A stretch of 25,465 nucleotides of DNA, from positions 1 to 25,465 of the forward strand of contig UZAE01013193.1 in NCBI GenBank assembly GCA_900617975.1. Reading direction: 5' to 3'. The DNA is from Rodentolepis nana (lineage: Eukaryota; Platyhelminthes; Cestoda; Cyclophyllidea; Hymenolepididae). Shown here piece by piece: positions 17,229 through 25,465 of the stretch (the stretch's first letter is position 1; each line of letters starts with the position of its first letter). Both the position numbers and the translations under genes were made by a program. The notes beneath the pieces are model-generated. The model saw only the letters and a program-made list of their open reading frames with translations, searched no databases and was not told the origin of the DNA.

Positions 17229-20200
17229 GTTCCTGAAATAAATATGATATATGTAACACAAATATTTCTGGAAAAAATTGTCCACAATTTTGTTTTAAAT
17301 GATTCTAATCGAGTCTGAACTTAGTTGTCTAAAAGTGAGCAATCTAGCAATTTGAAGTGCTACTCTGATGTTAATAATTCGATTGCATTCTTAATTTTCA
17401 ATTTCTATGAATTTCCTCCTCAAATATTCTTTAACGAAGGCATTTATCATATTGATGGTGCGCCTTATGCGCAATGCGGTGTATCATATTTAAATCCTGT
17501 AAAACTATTCAAAAGAGCTTCATCTCCTTTCCTAATGCTCATTCTTTCTAAACAAGATCATTGACCTGGAGTGAATAAATTGACAATGTAATCCTGGGTT
17601 AGCGGCAATTTAGATTTGATCTCAAGACAAACAGTAATTGTGTATTAGGCAGCTAAAATTTCAGATCTCGTTCTGATAACAAAGCCCATTTGAATTCGAT
17701 TTCCTTTTTTAGACATTAGACATACTTTTGCAAAGAGCCATTTAGGCAACTACTCTACATTCAAAATTAATAGTTTTCCAAATAAAACGGTTTGTTCATG
17801 AAAAAAATTAATTCTCACCACTTGACCAAACATAATGCTCTAAAATATGCAGAATTCAGCAAAGGTCTCCAGTTCACATCTCATCTGTTCATCAATGGGT
17901 CAGGTGAGAATGATTTCTCTTCTGCAACTGAATATCACAATTCATGTCCTTGGCCAGGAATTTCACCACACACCTAAATGGTTTCACTTTAACGACACAC
18001 ACTCTTATGGCATGTGAACAGGTTTTCAGCTAAATTGTTAATGCATATCTTCTGAACACGAGACTAGTAAAAACTCATTTTCCTCTCATTTTTGTCTATA
18101 TATGAAATGTGTTAGCAAAGTATCATTGAAACCAAGGAACGAGATTAATTTACTTTGCAGATTTAACTGTTCGTCTTCAAAAAAAAAACCAATGCCTCTA
18201 TACTTGTCACTATATTATAATGATCTAAATCTGATGTGCTGCGGTAACAATTCATCAAACTCTGGTTTGCTCAAAGTTTTCCAACAGGAAGCTCGCCCTT
18301 CCCCCCCCCCTTCCGCCCATCTAGCTTGTTTGAATTTGTGTAATACTCGTGACGTCAAATAACAAACTCATTGAAATGGGAAAAATATATATTTTTGGGA
18401 AAAAGCCAGGCTGAAGCGTAATTTCTTTTTGAGTACATGATGCAAAAGAGCTGACAAAATATGCTCAAAGGGAAAAAAGAAGCTCATCATTAAAGTGCTA
18501 CTTCTCATGAGAATAAACAACATTGCCACAATAATTTAACAAGAATTGTTGCTTTGCTCCAACGAGTTGAAAAAGAGAGTTGTTTTCATATGCTTTATAT
18601 GTAGTTCAATGGGATTTTTTGCTCAACTTTAACTCCTATCTACTTCAATCCATATTATTCTGTTAAAATCATTTGCATATTTTACCAAAACCATTTCAAT
18701 GGCAGGACTATCAGGCAGTCTCTTCTATAACTTTTTCAATCCTTTAAGTCTTAGATAAGCACCAGCTCTATTGGAAAGAATGACATAATTTTTTTATTTT
18801 TGTGCTCACTTGAGCAAATAGTGCCAACACACGCAATTGTTCTACTAATTAGTTCTCAGTACCATTCTCTTTTAGGATCGTTTTTTTCTAATGTTCAATC
18901 CACTTTCATTGAAAAAACGAATGTGCCAAATTGATGACTGGCAAAGTAATTTGAAAAATTCCAAGAAAAGCTATTTAAAAATCAAGTGGCCTTTGGGCGG
19001 GAAATGAAACAATACCAAATTGCAACATGTCCATATTGGCCTAATGAGGTGAAGTGGAATTTAAAAAGAAGAGGTAGCAGTATTACTTCCATCGAATTTA
19101 CAGTTTTGGCGTCTGTACTAGAAAAGCATAAATTTTGTAAAAGTTGAAATAACGAAGAGAAAGGAGATGTTAAAAAATATTTTGTCTCAAATAAGGTTTG
19201 CCCAAAATAAATGGAATAAAACTTTTTAGTCAACATTTGCGCTCCATATATTCTTATTGTATATAAAAAATAACAAAGCATTCTTCTGAAATGTAGATAA
19301 AAATTAATATACTCGGAAAAATTCTTGATGATGAAAGGAAAAGAGTGCAATCTGAATGCATATATCCCCTTTCCTCTCCACCCCCCTCTAACACCCACCT
19401 CAATTAAGAAGATACATTTCCCCTTACACCCACTCGGCCGTTGTCGACTTCAAATTGTGCCATGAAATTCGATTTGTAAAGTACTCTACAGTTGTTGAAA
19501 CGTTAAGGGCAAGAGTTGATGCTTTGGTTATTGAACACTGCTCAGACGAAACGTTACAGTGAATTCCTGAAATTTAATTATAATCAATTATACAATCATA
19601 ATTCATTTACATTTCACCCACCTTTCTGCTACAATGAAAATACAAAAAACAAAACAATATATTATTAAGACAAGAGGCAGCATAAAAATGCATAATTATC
19701 CAGTGGAGTTTTAATGCTAATATACCGTTTCAAAAGTTACAAACTCATTCTTTATAGCAGATCTAAAACTTTGGTAGCACCGATATCAAATTATATATCA
19801 CATGGTATCGGTATTCATATGGAAATGACGGTTCTCAAACCATTAGTCGCAAAAATGCCTTTAACTTTTGGAAATGTAATTGAAGATGAGAGACTTTCTT
19901 TAGTAGTAAATCACTAGGATGTGCCAACGGTACATGTACAAACTCTCATAAATCTATTTTAACTCCAAATGATTCGCAAGTTTTTTTCAAGAATTCTTCA
20001 TGCTTGGCTTCTTGTTACTTAGCCCAAATAATTAAACCAATCATTTTTCAAAAGATTTACTAATTTGAGTGAACCGAGACAATTTTTTAATGTTTTCCGG
20101 TCAAAAATGTAATGTTTTCATGCAAGGAGAATATGAGGGCCTTAAAATGAAAAAATGCATGTTTGAAAATTTTCTAGGTCAAGTAAAGCAAGGGAAAGTG

Positions 20201-21357
20201 TGTTTGCAAACAAGAATTGATTCTCTTCAGTCAGTATTAAGCAAATTGACAATTTAAGTGGAAACTTTGATTACTTTAACTTTCAAGCAATAAATTTAGT
20301 ACTGGAACCGTAAGCAACGTAGCTCTTTGGTAACTCGTGTTGAAATTCCACCCTAAATCCTTTTCAAATGAGGTTTGCTACGAGACACGGAGCATAATTT
20401 TGAACTCATATGCACAGGATTGTATAGATGATTATTTAAAGTTTATTCACAATCGCCTAACACAATCCTAATAAAAGTTCTCATTTCACTCAATTTTGAA
20501 ACTTATATTGAGTACGTTAATATCAAAGTCTCTCTTTCTTCGACAATTGGTCTGGGTATAATCATAGCAATAGTACTTGTACTAAAAGGTAAATTCTTAC
20601 GTTATTGAGAACATTTAACCACACCCAAACATATTTACCAAAGAAAAATAAAAACTGCAGCTTATTTTTATACATTCTAATCCACGGCATTAATTAGTTG
20701 TTTCACACTTTCTTCATCTTCTTCACTTTAACAAATAACCAGTTTGAATATTGATAAATCGATTAGAGAAGTTAAAGACTAACCTTGCACAATACTTCAT
20801 TGTTATTGAATAGTGTCATTTATGTCTGCTCTGAATTCTTCACTTAGGTAGGTGGATATTTTAAACGGCAGTATTTACTTGCAATAATTGGTGAGATGGA
20901 TCTAAAAAATAATGTTAATAAATTGTTGATGGGGAAAATGTTTGCTAAAGGCGAATCTTATCGTTGATCGGGAACCAAATCCAAATTTGCCTTACATTGA
21001 TAAAATTAACTAAAATTGATGCATATCTCTTACTTTTTTTGTAATATTCAAAATGATGAAACAATTTGCAGAGTTGGCACTTTCAAAATTAATGAGCCAT
21101 GAAATACGAGCAAATTTCGGCCCAAGTCTCTCCAACTCTCTAATAGAATTGCAGGTGGATAAGACAATGCCACACGTTCCGAAACCACTTACTCAGTGCC
21201 GGATTAATGTAAGATTTAACATCTGATTGGATAACTTCAAGCAAGAAAATATACTTAAGTAGTTTTATCAGCCACAAAAGATATAAACTGCAATACTTCC
21301 TTTTCTTCAAAAGTAATGTTTAGTTATTAGGGTTGACAAAGATAAATTGAGGTCAAG
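17229..21357. other. AT-rich DNA with no supported gene
   Basis: A long stretch without a convincing gene. Open frames at 17325-17564, 17792-17977, 18102-18362 and 19714-19917 (plus), 18982-19398 (minus, 138 codons, ending in a Lys/Phe/Leu-rich AT-driven sequence) and 20069-20257 (plus) have no recognisable domains, and most show the composition of chance frames. The longest, at 18982-19398, has no transmembrane pattern or motif I can defend. A ten-base C run lies at 18301-18310. Confidence 0.45.
18301..18310 (+). repeat. Poly-C tract (10 C)
   Basis: A homopolymer run in an AT-rich stretch, the opposite strand sense of the three G runs elsewhere in the window. Confidence 0.9.
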
Positions 21358-21359
21358 TA

Positions 21360-21390
21360 TTGGGTTGGCAACTAAGTCATTGCTGTTTTC
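21360..21390 (+). repeat. Mariner left terminal inverted repeat
   Basis: 31 bp, matching the inverted right end at 29 of 31 positions (differences at positions 3 and 27). It is the transposase binding and cleavage site and directly abuts the TA at 21358-21359. Confidence 0.95.
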
Positions 21391-21541
21391 GTTGACAGAT
21401 TCACTCTATACTTTCTTTTGTTTTGTTAACGTGGCCAGAGCATCTAACCTATATTTTTTTCTTACTGTATGGGCTTCTAGGTTAATTAGTAAAAATGTTT
21501 TTTGTTTAGTTCTTTAGTTTTGTTTTTATCCCAATTTAAAT

Positions 21542-22588
21542 ATGAAAGAACAGGACGTGCACTTCCGACACATTTTATTGTATTACTTCCGAAAAGGCAA
21601 GAACGCATCGCAAGCACAAAAGAAGAAGTTATGTGCCGTATATGGAGATGAAGCCTTAAAAGAAAGGCGGTGTCGAAATTGGTTTGAAAGATTTCGTTCC
21701 GGTGATTTTTCACTGAAAAATTCACAACGATCTGGCCGCCCAGTCGAAGTGGATAAAACCCATATCAAGGCCATTATCGATTCAAATCTTCACAGCACAA
21801 CACGAGATATTGCAGAGAAGCTCAATGTGTCGCATACATGCATTGAAAAAAAATTAAAAACCCTTGGTTATGTCAAGAAACTTGATTTATGGATCCCTCA
21901 CCAGTTAAAGGAAATTCATTTGACGCAACGGATTAGCATCTGTGATTCGCCGCTACTGAAACGCAATGAGAATGATCCATTTCTGAAGAACCTAGTTACT
22001 GGCGACGAAAAGTAGATAGTTTATAACAATGTTACTCGCAAGAGATCATGGGTGAAGCAAGATCAATCAGCCCAAACAGTATCAAAAGCAGCGGAGATTC
22101 ATCAAAAAAAGATTATGCTGTCAGTAGTCTGGTGGGGGGATCACAAAGGAATTTTGTGTTTTGAACTCATGCCGCAGAACCAAACGATAGATTCAAATGT
22201 GTATGTTGAAGAACTCGAAAAACTGAAGGATGCAATTGAAGATAAGCGGCCGACATTATCAAATCGGCGGAAGGGTGTTGTTTTCCATCATGATAACGCA
22301 AGGCCCCACACATCTTTGGTTACTCGGCAAAAAGTATTGGAACTGGGTTGGGATGTTTTGTCACACCCACCATATAGCCCTGACCTTGCGCCTTCGGATT
22401 ACCATTTGTTTCGTTTCATGCAAAACACTTTAAATGGTAAAATTTTTAACAACGCGGATGATGTCGGATCACACCTAATTCAGTTTTTTAATAGCAAAGA
22501 CCAGACATTTTACGAAGGGGGAATTTTTACTCTGCCAGAACGATGGAAAAAGGTCATCGACAAGAACGGCCAATATCTAATTGAATAA
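21542..22588 (+). pseudogene. Mariner transposase with one nonsense codon
   Basis: The DDD transposase cuts the element at its inverted repeats and inserts it at TA. The frame runs from ATG 21542 to TAA 22588, 348 codon positions, the normal mariner length. There are no frameshifts and one internal stop, TAG at 22013-22015 (codon 158). Residues 1-110 form the helix-turn-helix DNA-binding region, including FRSGDFSLKNSQRSGRP and DIAEKLNVSHTCI. The linker motif is WIPHQL at 117-122. The catalytic residues are D155 (TGDEK), D251 (HHDNARPH) and D286 (YSPDLAPSDYH), with 34 residues between the last two. The stop falls at the Trp position that normally follows GDEK, so translation would end just after the first catalytic Asp. 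A GTG at 22052 (codon 171) allows only a catalytic-half fragment. The protein is almost certainly inactive. Confidence 0.95.
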
Positions 22589-22631
22589 AGTGATATTTTT
22601 AAACAAAAATTCCGAATTTGCCTTCTTATTT

Positions 22632-22662
22632 GAAATCAGCAATGACTTAGTTGCCAACCTAA
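22632..22662 (-). repeat. Mariner right terminal inverted repeat
   Basis: Inverted copy of 21360-21390 (29 of 31 matches), followed directly by TA at 22663-22664. It starts 43 bp after the transposase stop codon. Confidence 0.95.
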
Positions 22663-22780
22663 TAAATATAGAAATAAAATGAAGCCTACGTTACTCAGGA
22701 AGAGTTTACTAAGACGAAGAAGTTATGTATCAATTTGTACTTCAAACTCTTAATAGCTCCCAACGTTATAATACTGGTAA

Positions 22781-22996
22781 GCGAATATAACTCCATTGCA
22801 TTATTTGATTTCTCTATTCTTGATTATGGGGATATTATTGTTTGGCTACAACGCATACTTCTTTGGTTTCACTGCTGCAGCTGCCCAATTTCCAGTAACT
22901 TCTTGGGCATTGTTTGGTTTTGGAATTCATGCCGTCTTCACATTTGGTTTCCTCTATTATGTATTCTCCAAGGCGAGTATCATAATTGGCGCCTTT
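22781..22996 (+). CDS. Hydrophobic exon candidate (membrane protein of unknown family)
   Basis: The frame opens after TAA at 22778-22780 and is open to 23083, but a perfect splice donor (CCTTT then GTAAGTACG) at 22997 suggests the exon ends at 22996. It reads LHYLISLFLIMGILLFGYNA, then YFFGFTAAAAQFPVTSWALF, GFGIHAVFTFGFLYYVFSKA and SIIIGAF. This would form at least two membrane helices joined by a short AAAAQFPVTS turn. An ATG at 22826 in good context (A at -3, G at +4) could be a start; otherwise an acceptor would be needed, and only a weak AAG at 22779-22781 is near. Local GC is raised relative to its flanks. I do not recognise the family. It lies 118 bp downstream of the mariner, outside its terminal repeat. 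A second short hydrophobic frame, MGAIIVSSDASVVLLIPILF, follows at about 23114. Confidence 0.35.
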
Positions 22997-23744
22997 GTAA
23001 GTACGTCCGATTTGAGCATTTATTCCATGCACAACCTTTTAATGTCTGTAATGTCAGTTACTGTGGAGATCGTGCTGGGATGAATGGTAATTAGTGAAAT
23101 CAAAAATTAAGAAATGGGAGCAATCATTGTCAGTTCTGACGCATCGGTCGTACTACTGATCCCCATATTGTTTGCCTTGAACATGTTGTTGAGATGAAAA
23201 ACATTGATTCCATGCTTTTAAATTGATAAGAAACTCAATCAAATGTGCATATGTGCACGCGTGTATAAATTTTACTTATTTCGAAAATTCCTCACTTTAC
23301 TACTAAATTCGCTTTTATAAAATTGTCAGCTTTGGTAATACTTAACATAGTTTATGCCGGTCAAACACACTGAAAACAGTAATTTTAGGGAGAAAAGTAA
23401 AATATTTTCCTATAAGAAAACATTCTCAAAAGTTAACTTTTCAGAATTATGAGTGATTGAATTATTTTAAATCTTGATTAAATAAGTTAATTGTAATATA
23501 TCAATCATACAAATGAACTATTGCGCTGAATGGCATCCTATTAAGGTGAGATTGCTACAAAAAAGAATAATATACGTCGATTTACCTGCAACTGATATAT
23601 TGGACAAACAAAAAAATAGTTTATTCGTAAAATTGTGTAAATAAGCTTAGCATTTCTTAAAGAGAACACATTCCCAAATTCATCGGTGTCACCTAACGAT
23701 GCTATAGTTGACTACATTGCCCACATAATATCAGCACTTATTCA

Positions 23745-23787
23745 ATTACATACATTAATTACATAATTACATGCATTACATACATTT
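23745..23787 (+). repeat. Imperfect ATTACAT microsatellite
   Basis: Repeated ATTACAT and ACAT units (ATTACATACATTA, ATTACATA, ATTACATGC, ATTACATACAT) over about 43 bp. A simple repeat. Confidence 0.8.
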
Positions 23788-24266
23788 CACTGTTTGAGTA
23801 GAAGAAATGTTTCTGTCACGCTGAAAGGAAAGGCAATTTGCTTGCTGTTTCTTCTTACAGAAGATAGCGAATTTAAGATAATTATTTAAGCCTCCATCGC
23901 GTGCTTTTATGATCTTCAGGTGAATGCCTTATTTGAAGACAAATGTTTCATCAAATGTTTAGTTGCTGAAAGTGCTTAATTTACCTGTATGCGCAAAAGT
24001 AAATTTCTCTGGCTTTGCATATTTCTCCTAATTTCTCTATGTGTCGACTTTTCGTTGCGGTGACATATGACATGTTTTCTTTCAATTCAATTTCACTTTA
24101 ACATGCTCGAGTAAAAATTTTGTCAATTTCGGTTTGTTCCACTATCATAGAAATGAGAGATTGAGAGAAGGAAAAGCAGACATTGCGTGGGAAAAGTGAA
24201 AAATTCGTTAAACAGAACTCTTACTGCTTTAAAAAAAAATTTCGTGTCATTTCGAGCGACTTGTCT

Positions 24267-24275
24267 GGGGGGGGG
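24267..24275 (+). repeat. Poly-G tract (9 G)
   Basis: Short G homopolymer in AT-rich DNA. Confidence 0.9.
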
Positions 24276-24917
24276 ATTATAGAGAAGATGATACACTTTT
24301 GCTTTGTATCATAGATTTCTCGAATATGTCGAATAGGTCTTGCATAGATATTTGTGCGAGAAATGCTACTAAGCAATAAAAAGTGGAAAGATGATGAGCT
24401 TTTCAGAAAAAAGGATGATGATTGCAAATATAAAGATATAAATTGAAAAGAAATATCATTTGATATGATTGACTCTAATGTGATTGTATTAGTATTATAG
24501 AATAATAAATTAGTTTAACAACGTTTATATTACTCAATCCATTAAATAGTTTCAATTTTTTGATTTAATTATTTTAGCATGCAGTATAATTAATTTGGAT
24601 TGTGGCTTCTTATGATCATAGCCACTTATCTCAAAAGCTAACAAATTATACTATCTCACTCAATGATATGAGAAGTTGTACTCCAACCAATATCAATATC
24701 ATGGCATAGTATTTCATTTTCAGCTTTTTTAAATCTCAGCTGATTTCATAATTTCAATTCCAAAATTATTTATATGCCAATTAGAGCATTTTCCTATTTG
24801 CACTCCTTTTGACTAACTTATTACTGATTTTGAGGCAGTAGTTTTCAATATTATATTGCAATTTCTCCTCACTACATTATGCTCATATGCTTTTCAGTAT
24901 TTTATAATCTCCAAACA

Positions 24918-24949
24918 GGGGTGCGCGATAGACTTACCTCCACGTGGTT
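24918..24949 (-). repeat. 32-bp dispersed inverted repeat, copy 2
   Basis: Reverse complement of 17197-17228 at 28 of 32 positions. On the plus strand it starts within CAGGGGTGCGCGATAG, a sequence like the end of a hAT-type element. The similarity between the two copies ends after CACGTGG, with unrelated sequence beyond. Confidence 0.75.
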
Positions 24950-25465
24950 GTTAATCATCGCACCAACTTTATGGAAACCAAATCCCCAAACATGTGATTC
25001 AATATGGTTCCATCAATTGCACCTATTTGCTTCTCACAATGGGACATGAAATGACCTCTGCATTTTCAAAAATAGAAAAATAAGAAGGCAATGTTCAATT
25101 AATCTAAATTAAAATGATTTGTATTACATGTAAATAAATTAGCAAGTTCACGTTCTATTCAAAATTGTTGTGACTTTCACAATTTCTAAAATTTTCACCT
25201 CTTAATTTCCTGCCAATATTTGGCTTAAGCAGGTCTCAAATTTGTTTGCTCATGTTTGTCTATGCTTTACATTCAGCGTCAACATATTGCGTATCTGAAA
25301 TTGGTCTCCATAGGATGGTATTCAAAGATATTTTAAATGTCATAGAACACATCCAAATAAATATTTTCAAATGGGAGGCCTGATAATTACTGAATTTTAA
25401 TTAAATTAAATTTATTTAATTACTGTGGCTATTATTATCCACATTTGTCTAGGTTTTCAGACATG

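Larger units (their letters stand above)
21360..22662 (+). mobile_element. Mariner transposon, near-complete, mellifera-like
   Basis: A 1303-bp element bounded by TA on both sides (21358-21359 and 22663-22664), the target duplication made by Tc1/mariner transposases. The terminal inverted repeats are 31 bp, beginning TTGGGTTGGCAACTAAG on the left and TTAGGTTGGCAACTAAG on the inverted right end. One long transposase frame occupies 21542-22588. The length, terminal sequence and D,D34D transposase fit mariners of the mellifera subfamily. The complete ends and target duplication show a clean insertion, and the single nonsense codon suggests it is not very old. It carries no passenger gene. It could still be mobilised in trans if a related active transposase exists (inference). 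Confidence 0.95.
23101..25465. other. AT-rich DNA with no supported gene
   Basis: No gene is supported to the end of the window. It contains a short ATTACAT-type microsatellite (23745-23787), a G9 tract (24267-24275) and the second copy of the 32-bp inverted repeat (24918-24949). A 68-codon minus frame at 24221-24427 is Ser/Phe-rich and looks like chance. Confidence 0.5.

Noticed and set aside
18982..19398. 138-codon minus frame, the longest outside the mariner transposase
   Set aside because: Composition is dominated by Phe, Tyr, Lys and Ser from AT-rich codons. There is no domain, no consistent membrane pattern and no splice context.
21194..21212. CAGTGCCGGATTAATG, reminiscent of a DNA-transposon terminal repeat
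   Set aside because: No inverted partner was seen within the window and no transposase remains next to it.
22735..23094. 119-codon plus frame and 65-codon minus frame overlapping the hydrophobic exon
   Set aside because: They are shadows of the better frame, with Cys/Trp-rich unnatural composition.
1..25465. tRNA, rRNA, spliceosomal RNA or CRISPR array
   Set aside because: No B-box/T-loop with matching acceptor stem was found by eye, no rRNA-like block and no regularly spaced short repeats. A tRNAscan-SE or Infernal run would be decisive.

Overview
The window looks like non-coding, AT-rich DNA from an animal genome, most likely an arthropod. Three things support this: a mariner element of the Tc1/mariner superfamily whose terminal repeats and transposase look like the mellifera group, the remains of a jockey-like non-LTR retrotransposon, and a solo LTR of Ty3/gypsy type. 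Reading frames are short, begin and end at plausible splice signals (AG acceptors, GTAAGT-like donors), and show no operon structure. A bacterial or viral source is unlikely. I cannot name the species.

Layout. 1-1003: two direct copies of a ~305 bp repeat about 699 bp apart, with pairing segments that co-vary between copies. 1187-1212: a long G tract. 1330-1449 (minus): a clean 120-nt exon candidate carrying the nucleotidyltransferase signature of non-canonical poly(A)/uridylyl transferases; this is the best host-gene signal here. 1842-2493: an unassigned ORF, then repeat A. 2494-5231: largely featureless apart from a 47-bp repeat unit and one weak terminal-exon candidate. 5232-5740: a diverged tandem repeat (family D) with a further copy at 16.8-17.1 kb. 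5741-7983: AT-rich with one weak proline-dehydrogenase-like peptide. 7984-9062: the second, identical 47-bp unit, a GC-richer patch, and a sandwich in which a second copy of A (called B) lies between two direct repeats (C1, C2). 10604-11436: a ~222 bp tandem duplication and a 75-codon open frame, both on the minus strand. 12367-12960: a broken non-LTR retrotransposon tail with reverse transcriptase palm, C-terminal zinc knuckle and poly(A). 15434-15751: a solo LTR with a 4-bp target duplication. 17197-17228 and 24918-24949: a 32-bp inverted dispersed repeat. 21360-22662: a nearly complete mariner with one nonsense codon. 22781-22996: a very hydrophobic exon candidate ending at a perfect splice donor, directly downstream of the mariner.

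The window is best read as intron or intergenic DNA filled by several generations of transposable elements, with a few possible host exons on both strands. The parts do not form one pathway. No RNA gene, CRISPR array or complete host gene is supported. The most unusual signals are the uncatalogued repeat families (the 1-1003 repeat with co-varying stems, the C1-B-C2 sandwich, the 47-bp identical pair and the 32-bp inverted pair).
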